Origin: Bacteroidetes bacterium HGW-Bacteroidetes-4
GTDB lineage: Bacteria > Bacteroidota > Bacteroidia > Bacteroidales > SZUA-534
Reading direction: 5' to 3'
DNA: 64,000 nucleotides
Assembly (NCBI GenBank): GCA_002840905.1
Contig: PHDD01000005.1
Span: forward strand, 97,630 to 161,629
The stretch's first letter is position 1. Every line of letters begins with the position of its first letter. The position numbers and the translations under genes are program-made. This document shows positions 1 to 8,903 of the stretch, piece after piece. The notes under the pieces are model-generated. The model was given only the letters and a program-made list of their open reading frames with translations. It did no database searches and was not told the origin of the DNA.

Positions 1-469
1 TGGGATTCTGAAAAAGCTCTGTTTTCAGGTTCCCGATGGAATGCCAATCGATTATTACATAAATTCCCAATTCGGTACACCAGTTTACCGCCTGATCGAG
101 CAATTTCAAGTAACCAGCTGGGGTTCGCTCGCGCCAGGCAACCGGATGAACGGGAATACGAACCAGTTCAATTCCCCAGGCTTTTATTACTTCAAAATAT
201 TTTTTGTTCCATTGTCCCTGATTGGCTATTTTATCGGGATCGGAAATGGACACTCCTTTAAAGAAGAGTGTTTCGCCCTGCTCATTTACAAACTTGTTTT
301 TTTCAACCTTCACTAAGGGCAATTTCTTTTGATTCGATGCTTTTAAAGGCTCATTCAGATGACTTTCGTGCCACCATTCATGATAATCCGGATTGCCCTG
401 TGCCTGAACTGTTACTGCACCAACAGTAAGTACGAATGCTACGAACAGATTCTTTAATGTTTTTTTCAT
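1..469 (-). CDS. GH5 family glycoside hydrolase, N-terminal part (cut by window edge)
   Basis: About 156 codons are visible, running off the left edge, so the C-terminal two thirds are missing. The ATG at 469 begins a Sec signal peptide (MKKTLKNLFVAFVLTVGAVTVQAQ-like, cleavage near residue 23). After a short linker come the usual opening strands of a GH5 (beta/alpha)8 barrel: FFKGVSISDPDK, then ELVRIPVHP (the conserved Arg after strand 2), then VIIDWHS at the end of strand 3. The catalytic Glu pair lies outside the window. By family it cleaves beta-1,4-linked glucan or mannan. A terminator at 620-660 separates it from the upstream gene, so it probably has its own promoter in 470-620. It continues the mannan locus. 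The subfamily cannot be fixed from this fragment. Confidence 0.8.
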   Translation of the reverse strand, partial: MKKTLKNLFVAFVLTVGAVTVQAQGNPDYHEWWHESHLNEPLKASNQKKLPLVKVEKNKFVNEQGETLFFKGVSISDPDKIANQGQWNKKYFEVIKAWGIELVRIPVHPVAWRERTPAGYLKLLDQAVNWCTELGIYVIIDWHSIGNLKTELFQNP

Positions 470-619
470 TGAGGTATTTTTTTTGTGATACAAACCGAAA
501 ATAATACGCTTTGCTTTTATTGTCTTTTAGAAATGTACCCTTTTCTATAATTATGGAATCTACCCACTAATTTATTGATACTTCGGGCACAGAAACACAA
601 AATGTTTGATAATTTACAG

Positions 620-660
620 CTAAAAAAATGGAAGCCATAACGTTTTCTCACGGCTTCCAT
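620..660 (-). terminator. Rho-independent terminator of the acetyl-esterase gene
   Basis: The 9-bp perfect stem ATGGAAGCC (628-636) / GGCTTCCAT (652-660) is followed, reading on the minus strand, by a run of T (plus-strand A run 622-628). It ends the long minus-strand gene series at 703. Confidence 0.75.
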
Positions 661-702
661 CTTTATATTTTTTCAAAATGCTTTTTAAATAACTTACAAA
701 TA

Positions 703-2694
703 TTATGGCTGTGTAATGCCTCTCCAATTGTCGGTTCTGAAAGGAGAAGTTGGTAATCCGGCACTATTAACCAAGTTGCACTCAGGATTACTTGACCAGG
801 CATAACGTACGGCTACAGGCTCTAGAACTTTAGCGGAGCTAACCATTACTTTATTTCCATTAATTTTTGCCTCGGCCCAATAGAATTTTTTGTCGGCCCC
901 GGCAATAGCAAAACCGGTAAGTTTTCTGCCGTCTGAAGTGGATAAGCCTTCATAAACAAAATCAAAAGAAAGCTCAAAACTGTTACCTTTAATTTCGTGC
1001 GACTGATACATGGGACCGGAATAAGGAATTTCCATTCTGTAAGTTTTTGCCAGGGCATTTAATGCCAGTCGTTTTCCAACATCCTGTTTGTTACCCGGGT
1101 GAATGTCTTTGGCATCACCAATATCAATGGTAACCGCCATTCCGGTATTGGGTAGTTCAAGGGCCAGGGTTTGAGCTTCGCGTAACTCGGCCCACGTATC
1201 ATCAATGGGATTTTCGTTACGCGGCATGTAACTGGCTAATTGAACAAAATAAAATGGAAAATCGCCTTGATTCCAGTTGCTTCGCCAATCCTGAATCATG
1301 GTTTTAAATAAATCGCGATACTGAAAAGCACGTCCGGCATTGCTTTCGCCCTGGTACCATATGGCTCCCTGAATGGTATAAGGAATAAGCGGATGTATCA
1401 TGGCATTATATAAAACGGTCGGCTGATTGGGATCGAACAAGGAAACCGGACGGGTTGCAATATCTTCAAAATCGAAGCCTTTTTTAGCTTTCCAACCTTT
1501 TGCCAGGGAAATGGAAATTCCCTTATCAGAAACCAGCTGGTAATCTTTGGGTTCGCCCATAAAACCACCACCGCCGGTATAATCGTACACGCGCAAAGTG
1601 ATAACATTTTTACCTACTCTGGCTACCCCTTTAGGAATTTTATAAACCCTTTGTTTTCCCCACTCTTTGTTCTCACCCACTTTTACACCGTTAAACCAGG
1701 CTTCGTCGTAATCGTCGGGAGCACCGTAATACAAGGTTAATTCACTTTCGGCTACAGCCACAGTTAGCATTATGGTCTTGCGGAACCAGCCTGAGCCATC
1801 GTAATTTCCCAGCCCGGTTTCTTCCCAAAGTTTTGGAAAATCGATGGGCATCCAATTGGAATCGTCCAAATCGGGGGCGGCAAATCGAACATTGGTTCCT
1901 TCGAATCCGGGATCGGCAGCTGCTATTTCCTGCATCATTTTGCGGGTATCAGCTTCAAACTTTTTCATAAGGCTGTCGCGAGAAGCATCGAGACTACTAA
2001 TTTTTTCCACTTGTTCTGCAAAATCGGGCATTTGCAACAAAGCTTGCTTGCTGGTCCATGCCTCGGCCACTGTCCCCCCCCACGAGGTGTGAATTAAACC
2101 AATGGGAACATCCAGTTTTTTATGCAGTTTGCGGCCAAAGAAATAAGCTGTTGCCGAGAAATCTTTTACCGTATTCGAATCGCAAACCTGCCAACCTTGG
2201 GTACCTATGGTGTCAATTTGATTAAAGGCAATATTTTTTTGAACCGTAAACAATCGAATGGCCGGATAATCAGCTGTCGCTGCTTCCTGCTCGGCATTGT
2301 TTACATGTGCCCAGTTTCCCAACAAAGGCATTTCCATATTCGACTGGCCGGAACAAACCCACACTTCACCCAACATCAGGTTGGTAAAAGTTCTGTTTAT
2401 TTTACCTGAAGATATGCTCAGTTCATAAGGACCGCCTGCTTCGGTTGTGGCTAATTTGGCAAGCCATTTTCCTGATTTGTCAGCGCTGCAGCTTGTTTGG
2501 CTTCCCCAAGATCCTTTTATAGTAAGCTTAGCTCCTGGATCAGCTATTCCCCAAATATTTACTTTTGAATTTTGCTGAAGTACCAGATTATCGGTAAATA
2601 ACTGGTCGGGTTCAACAAAAGTTGTTTTGGTGCAACTTGAAGCTATCATTAAGGTGACAGCAAACATTCCAATGAGTAATCGTTTTGATTTCAT
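703..2694 (-). CDS. Sialate O-acetylesterase-like (SASA/SGNH) carbohydrate acetyl esterase lipoprotein
   Basis: 663 aa. The signal peptide ends in a lipobox (MIASSC, Cys21), so a lipoprotein in the outer or surface membrane is expected. The catalytic serine is in SGQSNMEM (Ser118). The late acid/His pair is in GDAKDIHPGNKQ. A beta-jelly-roll insertion (roughly residues 255-390) splits the SGNH domain, as is usual in this family (Pfam SASA/DUF303; CE20-type proteins in plant-glycan loci). The likely role is removing O-acetyl groups from the mannan so the endo-mannanases can work. True sialic acid specificity is unlikely, because nothing else here concerns sialate. It is the last gene before a strong terminator and lies 93 bp after the CE2-type gene. 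Confidence 0.85.
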   Translation of the reverse strand: MKSKRLLIGMFAVTLMIASSCTKTTFVEPDQLFTDNLVLQQNSKVNIWGIADPGAKLTIKGSWGSQTSCSADKSGKWLAKLATTEAGGPYELSISSGKINRTFTNLMLGEVWVCSGQSNMEMPLLGNWAHVNNAEQEAATADYPAIRLFTVQKNIAFNQIDTIGTQGWQVCDSNTVKDFSATAYFFGRKLHKKLDVPIGLIHTSWGGTVAEAWTSKQALLQMPDFAEQVEKISSLDASRDSLMKKFEADTRKMMQEIAAADPGFEGTNVRFAAPDLDDSNWMPIDFPKLWEETGLGNYDGSGWFRKTIMLTVAVAESELTLYYGAPDDYDEAWFNGVKVGENKEWGKQRVYKIPKGVARVGKNVITLRVYDYTGGGGFMGEPKDYQLVSDKGISISLAKGWKAKKGFDFEDIATRPVSLFDPNQPTVLYNAMIHPLIPYTIQGAIWYQGESNAGRAFQYRDLFKTMIQDWRSNWNQGDFPFYFVQLASYMPRNENPIDDTWAELREAQTLALELPNTGMAVTIDIGDAKDIHPGNKQDVGKRLALNALAKTYRMEIPYSGPMYQSHEIKGNSFELSFDFVYEGLSTSDGRKLTGFAIAGADKKFYWAEAKINGNKVMVSSAKVLEPVAVRYAWSSNPECNLVNSAGLPTSPFRTDNWRGITQP

Positions 2695-2787
2695 AATATG
2701 TGATGCGTTTGTTTTTTACGAAAATGCTAATTTATTGAATTCTTTTCAATCTTATTACATCTGGTTTTGAAACCAAACACATAAAAA

Positions 2788-4638
2788 TTACCAATTCATC
2801 AATTGCTTAATAAATGGTTCCAGTTCGTTGGCAACCTGTTGATGTTCTTCCATGCTTGGGTGTGAGTCACATCCGCTATTCAAATTGTAACTTAAAGCCA
2901 GCATGTGAACTTTTACATCGCCTTGTTCGTGGCAATAAGCCACAATTCCGGTCAAATACTTATCGAGGGCATTAAACAAATAGTTGTCGGCCATTGGACT
3001 GGTTAAACAAACTATTTGAGCTTGTGGATACTTTGAACGGACGCTTGCAATAAAGTTTACATAAGCACTGCAAAAACTGGCAGAATCCTGCACACCATCG
3101 TTTTGTCCCAGGCAAATGGTAACCACATCGGCCGGGTATTTGGTAAAATCCCAGGGATAATCGCCTGTTGTCATGTTAACCGAATGATAAATGTCGGGCA
3201 TCTCGTAGGTAATATCGCAGCAACTGTGAATCATTCCAATACCGGAAACAGAAGTAAGCATCCATTGTGCATTTAATCGACGAGCCACTTCGGGACCATA
3301 AGAACGGAAAGCGTTGTGCTGATCGTACCATTCGGCAGTATTACAGGCAATCTGACTATCGTCGACTCCATATCCGCAGGTAATGGAGTTTCCGATAAAT
3401 TCTATCCGACGTTCCGGCATTGGGTCGGGCACCAACAGCTCATCGCAGCGAAATCCGGCCAGTTCCAGATATCCAATGCCTGCTTCGGTATCTTTAAAAA
3501 TCATGAGGGTATGTTCCCCCTCGGGTAATTCTTTAGCCAGGTCGATGGTGTTTTTTTTATCGCTTGTTTGTATGCGTGTTGGAACGCCATCAATAACCAC
3601 CTGAATGTAATTATGATAGGTGCCATATCGTACCTGATCGTTTAGCAGAACCTGGCAATAAGTTCCCCTGAATTTGACTATAAAACCGGTTCCGGCAGCA
3701 AAGAAACGAGGTGCCAGCGGATTGGCAAAATCAACCCGACCCAGGTATTGAATCTTTTGATTCGTGGGTTTTATCACTTCTTCAATAACATAAACCCGCC
3801 AGTTTTTTACGGAATTGATTGGGGTAGTTAGCCGGTAATCAACATAGCCGGTTTCGGAAAAGTCGACAGCATCACCCGAAGCTGGTTCAATGGCCGCTTC
3901 ATCGGAAACCTCAATTTCTGGAACCACTGACGTAAGATTGTAGTCGGCTGGAACTTCGATAGTGATGGTGGCATTGTTAAAAACAGAATGCCCCGATTGG
4001 TTAGGAATGGTGTAACTGATTATATCTGCATTGTAAACTTTTTCTGTAGTTACGCTAACTGCCCAGTTCTTTTGGCTCTCATTTTCAGCTGTAACCACGT
4101 AATTAACAGGCCCCTGACTAAAGTCAACCGATTCGCCCGATTCAGGAATAATAACCGCTTTGGGTGAGATTTGAATCTCAGGGGCTAAAGAAGTCAAGTC
4201 GGTTCCTAACTTTACTTCGATGGTTATAGTAGAATCGCTAATTACGGCGGGTTTATTTTGACGTTTCAGATAAAATGCCAGAATTTCGGCCGCATTACTT
4301 TTCTGATGTTCAATGGTGGCTTTCCAGATTTCCGAAGAATTGTCTTCGGCAGTAACGGTATAGCTTACCGGACTTTTACTAAAATCGACCACCTGCCCTG
4401 ATGCCGGATTTATTTGAGCTTTTTCTGATACCGTTATTTCAGGAGCAACCGCGTTTAAGGAAATGGTACTATCAACCCAAATCTGAATGGTGGATTCTTC
4501 AGGGTTTATGTTGGTTTCTTGTACCTGTCCTTCGACCAGAAATGAAAGAATCTTTTTTTCGCTGTTTGCTTCGTTTGCATCAGTGCATGAAAAAAAGCTA
4601 ACAAAAGCCAAAAGCACTATAAATTTTAATACATTCAT
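2788..4638 (-). CDS. CE2-type acetyl esterase lipoprotein with three N-terminal DUF5018-like repeats
   Basis: 616 aa with lipobox FFSC (Cys18). Residues about 29-113, 118-200 and 205-287 are three homologous beta modules sharing the pattern PEI.VS..A.I.PASG..VDFS...Y.VTAE....W, like the DUF5018 stalk repeats of surface lipoproteins. A jelly-roll (about 295-400) follows, then an SGNH domain with IEFIGNSITCGYG (Ser418), a GQND block and a terminal D591/H593 pair (CDSHPS). Jelly-roll plus SGNH is the CE2 layout. CE2 enzymes deacetylate xylan and mannan oligosaccharides. The repeats probably act as a spacer from the membrane. It lies between the GH5-SGNH gene (46 bp) and the SASA esterase (93 bp) on the same strand. 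Catalytic family is confident; the substrate is inferred from context. Confidence 0.85.
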   Translation of the reverse strand: MNVLKFIVLLAFVSFFSCTDANEANSEKKILSFLVEGQVQETNINPEESTIQIWVDSTISLNAVAPEITVSEKAQINPASGQVVDFSKSPVSYTVTAEDNSSEIWKATIEHQKSNAAEILAFYLKRQNKPAVISDSTITIEVKLGTDLTSLAPEIQISPKAVIIPESGESVDFSQGPVNYVVTAENESQKNWAVSVTTEKVYNADIISYTIPNQSGHSVFNNATITIEVPADYNLTSVVPEIEVSDEAAIEPASGDAVDFSETGYVDYRLTTPINSVKNWRVYVIEEVIKPTNQKIQYLGRVDFANPLAPRFFAAGTGFIVKFRGTYCQVLLNDQVRYGTYHNYIQVVIDGVPTRIQTSDKKNTIDLAKELPEGEHTLMIFKDTEAGIGYLELAGFRCDELLVPDPMPERRIEFIGNSITCGYGVDDSQIACNTAEWYDQHNAFRSYGPEVARRLNAQWMLTSVSGIGMIHSCCDITYEMPDIYHSVNMTTGDYPWDFTKYPADVVTICLGQNDGVQDSASFCSAYVNFIASVRSKYPQAQIVCLTSPMADNYLFNALDKYLTGIVAYCHEQGDVKVHMLALSYNLNSGCDSHPSMEEHQQVANELEPFIKQLMNW

Positions 4639-4684
4639 TTGATGTCCTTTTATTGATTCATTTTATGCTAATAATTGATAAGGC

Positions 4685-7558
4685 TTAAAGTAAAATTATG
4701 TGCTTTGTTAATGAATTTCCATTAACAATAACCCGAATAAAATACACCCCCGGTTCCTGGGTAAATTTCCTGATATTAATTGACCTGTTTTGGTCATTTA
4801 AAACATTGTAGTATTTTTCAAATGACCCCATTTTTTTACCCAAAATTGAAAATAATTCTATGTGTAATTGTTCACCTTCAAATGCATCAACATCGAAAAA
4901 AACCGTTCCATTTGTGGGATTAGGAAAAACTATCAGGGCATCGGTTTTTTGGGGTTTTTCTGAATAAATTTCAGTATATCCTTCTTTTGCAATCACATTA
5001 ATGTAGCTTTTTTCACTGTATTCCATGCTATCGAACACCACCAGACTAAAAGTATAGGTGCCTTCTACATCAAATCTTATTTGAGGGCGAACAAGGGTGG
5101 TTCCCATTAATTCTGCGGTGCTTGTTTCCGGTGACGATTCCAGATTCCATTGGTAGCTAAGTGGGTCGTTGTCGGCATCGTAGCTTGCTGATGCATCGAA
5201 TCTAAAATACTTATTGGTGGCACTCATGGTATCGCGTCCGGCAACAGCAACGGGTTTGTTGTTGAACGAGCGAATATCAAGCGTTTTATATGCGGGAACA
5301 CTTTGGTTAAAACCAGAACCAACGGTTAAACTAATCAGGTATGTTCCTGCCAAATCAGGAGTAAATGTTGCCATTACCTGGTCAGCACTTTGAATGACCG
5401 AAGCACTTCCGTCGGGTTTTTCTTCAATAAGCCATAGATACGTTTCAATTGCTTCTCCATCGGGATCGAAACTGTTGGAACCATCAAGTTCAAGCGTTTT
5501 ATCAATGAGGCCTTTTTGGTGGTTCGCGGTAATTGCAATGGGCGCAGCGGATCCAATATTGCCGGCTACCAGCAGACGGCTTATCTGCACAAAGTGTCCC
5601 TGGGTGCTGGTTTCCTCTGTTGAACGTATGTGAACGGTGTGCTCTCCATCGCTGAGTTCCTCCTGTATAAGAGCAAAAGCATACCGGGTACCCCAGTCTT
5701 CATTCATATATGCATCAATCACTATCCTTTCGCCGTCGTCCACCCACAATTCAGCTTTGCCCCGCTGGTCGCTGTCGTTTTGTGTAAAAACAACAGAAAA
5801 AGCATTGCCCATTAACTTAAAATCAATTTGATTACCAGACATTTCAGATGTCCATCCCGATTCGGTGAGTTCCCAACCTTGATTGAATAAAGGAATAATG
5901 TTATTGGTAAAAAACTGAAACGTATTAGCATAAGTATCTGTTACCAGCGGTGCTGGCAGCCGGGTGTTCACCTGGGGCAGATCTTCAGCATCTTGCATTT
6001 GCAGGTAAAGACTATCGAGTTGCTGGTTGATAAACTGTGCGATATATGCCATTCCAGGATCGTTTGGATGCAATCCGTCGACAAAAATGCTGTTCAGTGT
6101 TACTCCATCCTCAGCAACTTGGGCATCAATTAAACCGGCAAAATTTATCAATGGAATATTGTAATGTTCCGCCACAGTTTTATGACTTTTGAGCGCTGTA
6201 GAACCATTTTCCTGCTTTAATGCCAATATCATGATACCCGGAGCATTTTCATCTAAAATAATTTGCTGTACCAATCCTTCCATCATTTTAGTTGCATGAA
6301 GGCCTTCAGTGTCGTTAACAGCAAATTCAACAACAATAAAATCGGGGTTTTTTGACAACAAATCATCATATACCCGATGGACTCCAATGTCGGAACCCGT
6401 ACCTCCCCAACCTGCATTGATAAGTTGTACCTTACTCTCCGGAAAAGTTGTTTTCCACCAGTCGGCCACCAGATTTGCCCATCGTTTACTTTCGGTACTG
6501 GCTGCATGTCCTGCTGTTATAGAACCTCCTATCACCCCGATAGTAATATCCTGTCCTAAGCGGCCTTTCTCCATAGCTTTAAATATGCGCGCAGGTTCAT
6601 AACTGTAATGATATTTTTGAAAAAGGCCACGAATGTATTGTCCCCACTCCTTTAAATCGGTTTGAGTCCAAGAGCCGTTTGAAGATGCAGAGGGATAAAG
6701 TGCGGCGCTGGTTTCGTTTTTGTCTGATATTGACCAGCAAAACCAGCTGATTTGTTTTTGTTCCATCCATTGCACGTATGTGTTCCACGATTCATAATCA
6801 ATGGGACCATCGCCGGAAGCCAAACAACCTGCTGATTCGGACACAAAAATTGGAATTCCGGCCTCCATGGCGGCATCGCATCGGTCGCGTAACCAACTGC
6901 CATGTGTTCCGGCATAAAAGTGCAAGGTATACATGAGGTTCTGATAACCTGTGATAGGGTCAGCAGCCACTAAATGTAAATCCTGATCCCAATGGGGTGA
7001 ACCTACTAAAATAATGTTGTCGGGATCAACAGCCCTGATAGCTGTGATTACCTCAACTGAATAGGCTTTTACCTGCTCCCAGGTATAATTATCATCGGGT
7101 TCGTTGTATATTTCATAGATTACATGAGGATATTGTCCGTAAGTTTCGGCCATTAGTGTAAAATACGCTTTTGCCTGATCCAAAAGCAAGCCATGGCTGT
7201 GCCAATCAATAATTACGTAAATCTCGGCGGCAATAGCTGCATCGACTACTGCTTTTATTTTTTGAACTGATGCCGCCGAATCGGTCAGATAACCACCATA
7301 AGGTTCAACACCCATGGCAGCACGAACCGCATCAACTTTCCAGTCAGATACTAACCAATTTACCACCTCTTGATTATAAAAACGCGGCCACCAATTGTGC
7401 CAGCCAAAGCTCATACCACGCAATACTATCGGGTTTCCTGTTGAATCACAAAGTTGGGTTCCTTCTACACTTAATACACCGTATTTTTTTACCGGTTGAG
7501 CCCAGCTAATTGCAATTGAAAGAGTAATTAGGGTAAATAAAACGAATCTCCTTTTCAT
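4685..7558 (-). CDS. Multidomain T9SS-secreted GH5 glycanase fused to SGNH esterase
   Basis: 957 aa. Signal peptide 1-20. GH5 barrel about 25-315 with acid/base Glu153 (EIYNEPDD) and nucleophile Glu241 (IFVSESAG), most like endoglucanase-type subfamily 2. SGNH esterase about 325-515 with Ser346 (GVIGGSITAG), an AVND block III and D494/H497 (DGLHPND). Then a jelly-roll carbohydrate-binding-like module (about 535-675), two PKD-like Ig domains (about 680-865), and a T9SS type A sorting domain (about 875-957, beginning near VFPNPTNG). One polypeptide therefore couples backbone cleavage with deacetylation and is exported to the cell surface or medium by T9SS. It lies within the mannan gene series, so acetylated glucomannan is a reasonable substrate. 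The exact bond cut is not determined. Confidence 0.88.
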   Translation of the reverse strand: MKRRFVLFTLITLSIAISWAQPVKKYGVLSVEGTQLCDSTGNPIVLRGMSFGWHNWWPRFYNQEVVNWLVSDWKVDAVRAAMGVEPYGGYLTDSAASVQKIKAVVDAAIAAEIYVIIDWHSHGLLLDQAKAYFTLMAETYGQYPHVIYEIYNEPDDNYTWEQVKAYSVEVITAIRAVDPDNIILVGSPHWDQDLHLVAADPITGYQNLMYTLHFYAGTHGSWLRDRCDAAMEAGIPIFVSESAGCLASGDGPIDYESWNTYVQWMEQKQISWFCWSISDKNETSAALYPSASSNGSWTQTDLKEWGQYIRGLFQKYHYSYEPARIFKAMEKGRLGQDITIGVIGGSITAGHAASTESKRWANLVADWWKTTFPESKVQLINAGWGGTGSDIGVHRVYDDLLSKNPDFIVVEFAVNDTEGLHATKMMEGLVQQIILDENAPGIMILALKQENGSTALKSHKTVAEHYNIPLINFAGLIDAQVAEDGVTLNSIFVDGLHPNDPGMAYIAQFINQQLDSLYLQMQDAEDLPQVNTRLPAPLVTDTYANTFQFFTNNIIPLFNQGWELTESGWTSEMSGNQIDFKLMGNAFSVVFTQNDSDQRGKAELWVDDGERIVIDAYMNEDWGTRYAFALIQEELSDGEHTVHIRSTEETSTQGHFVQISRLLVAGNIGSAAPIAITANHQKGLIDKTLELDGSNSFDPDGEAIETYLWLIEEKPDGSASVIQSADQVMATFTPDLAGTYLISLTVGSGFNQSVPAYKTLDIRSFNNKPVAVAGRDTMSATNKYFRFDASASYDADNDPLSYQWNLESSPETSTAELMGTTLVRPQIRFDVEGTYTFSLVVFDSMEYSEKSYINVIAKEGYTEIYSEKPQKTDALIVFPNPTNGTVFFDVDAFEGEQLHIELFSILGKKMGSFEKYYNVLNDQNRSINIRKFTQEPGVYFIRVIVNGNSLTKHIILL

Positions 7559-7632
7559 TATCTATAAGTTAAAATCTTTTTATCTTTTTCCGATGCTCCA
7601 GCATATTCAGAATGCCAAAAAATAACAGATGG

Positions 7633-8853
7633 TTAGTTTTTACTTTTTTTCAAACGATACATCAATACATCATGTCCTGGAATTACGGTTTTAAGAGACT
7701 TTTGAGTATTACCATCAGATTTGCTTTCCCAAATATTAAATAAAGCATAAACTTCCATATCAAAGTTTGCGCTTTGTTGGCTATATTCATCGTTAAAAGG
7801 ATTATTTTTCCAGTCAAAAACAATGCTTGCCGGTTCAACGCTTCGGTTAAGGAAACAAACGGCAAATTCATTGTTGATAAGGGGTTTTACCCAAACATCG
7901 ACATTACTGACCACACCGTGCTTGTAGCCTTGTATACCCAGGGCATCCTGGTTTATGGCAATGGCATGTGGGTTGGTCAAAATTTCCAAAGTAGGAAGGT
8001 TTATTTTTCGTAAGTCGTTCCCGGCAATTAAAGGAGCTGCCAACATACACCACATACTGAAGTGTGCCCGATCTTCGTTTACCGACATCCCGTTGCCTAC
8101 TTCCATCATGTCGGGATCGTTCCAATGACCAGGACCTGCAACTTTGCGCAGCATACTATTATCGCGCATGTCAAGAATCTGCAATACCCCCCAGGAATTC
8201 CAGGTGCCGTGATCATACACACAGTCGAAACAGTTATAAATGTCGCCGGTAGTTCGCCACAAATGACCAATATCTTTTGCCCATTCCCAGGGTTGGTTGT
8301 CGCCCCACTCGCAAATGCTTAAAACCATTGGACGACCCGCTTGATAAATGGCATCACGAATGGTAAGGTAAGCTCCCTCGGCATTAAGTCCGGTGGTATT
8401 GCACCAATCGTATTTCAGATAGTCAATCCCCCATTTAGCATATTGCAGAGCATCCTGATATTCGTAACCACGGCTTCCGGAACACCCGCCACAGGTTTTC
8501 CATCCTGCATCGGAATAAATACCCAGTTTTAACCCTTTACTATGTATATAGTCAGCCAAAGCTTTCATACCACTGGGAAATCGTGTTTTGTCAGGGTGTA
8601 TAAAGCCCAGACTATCGCGTAAGCCCTGCCAGCAATCGTCGATATTTATGTATTCGTAACCAGCATCATTCATACCTGAAGATACCATTGCATCAGCCAT
8701 TTCACGAACGATTGTTTCGTTAATGTCGCAGGCAAAATGATTCCAGCTGTTCCAACCCATAGGCGGCGTTAAAGCCAGGTTTTCGAACTTTTGCGCAAAG
8801 GAAGACAGACTAAGGAAAAAAAGTATCAGGAATAAATGCTTTTTTAGGTTCAT
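7633..8853 (-). CDS. GH27 alpha-galactosidase
   Basis: 406 aa, Sec signal peptide (cleavage about 20, SSFAQ), no lipobox, so periplasmic. The family opening PPMGWNSWNHF is at residues 30-40. The nucleophile is Asp149 in YLKYDWCN. The acid/base is Asp204 in WRTTGDI, placed by alignment with human alpha-galactosidase A. The conserved WNDPDMM is at 244-250. A small C-terminal beta domain completes the usual length. Expected reaction: removal of alpha-1,6-galactosyl side chains from galactomannan oligosaccharides after SusCD import. It fits with the flanking GH26 and esterase genes, separated by 50 and 74 bp on the same strand. Confidence 0.93.
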   Translation of the reverse strand: MNLKKHLFLILFFLSLSSFAQKFENLALTPPMGWNSWNHFACDINETIVREMADAMVSSGMNDAGYEYINIDDCWQGLRDSLGFIHPDKTRFPSGMKALADYIHSKGLKLGIYSDAGWKTCGGCSGSRGYEYQDALQYAKWGIDYLKYDWCNTTGLNAEGAYLTIRDAIYQAGRPMVLSICEWGDNQPWEWAKDIGHLWRTTGDIYNCFDCVYDHGTWNSWGVLQILDMRDNSMLRKVAGPGHWNDPDMMEVGNGMSVNEDRAHFSMWCMLAAPLIAGNDLRKINLPTLEILTNPHAIAINQDALGIQGYKHGVVSNVDVWVKPLINNEFAVCFLNRSVEPASIVFDWKNNPFNDEYSQQSANFDMEVYALFNIWESKSDGNTQKSLKTVIPGHDVLMYRLKKSKN

Positions 8854-8903
8854 GGAATTTCTGTTTATTTATAAAAAATAGAGTACTGCTTTATTGTTAG
8901 CTG

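Noticed and set aside
41..316. 91-codon plus-strand frame at the left edge
   Set aside because: Shadow of the minus-strand partial GH5 gene, whose signal peptide and VIIDWHS motif are clear.
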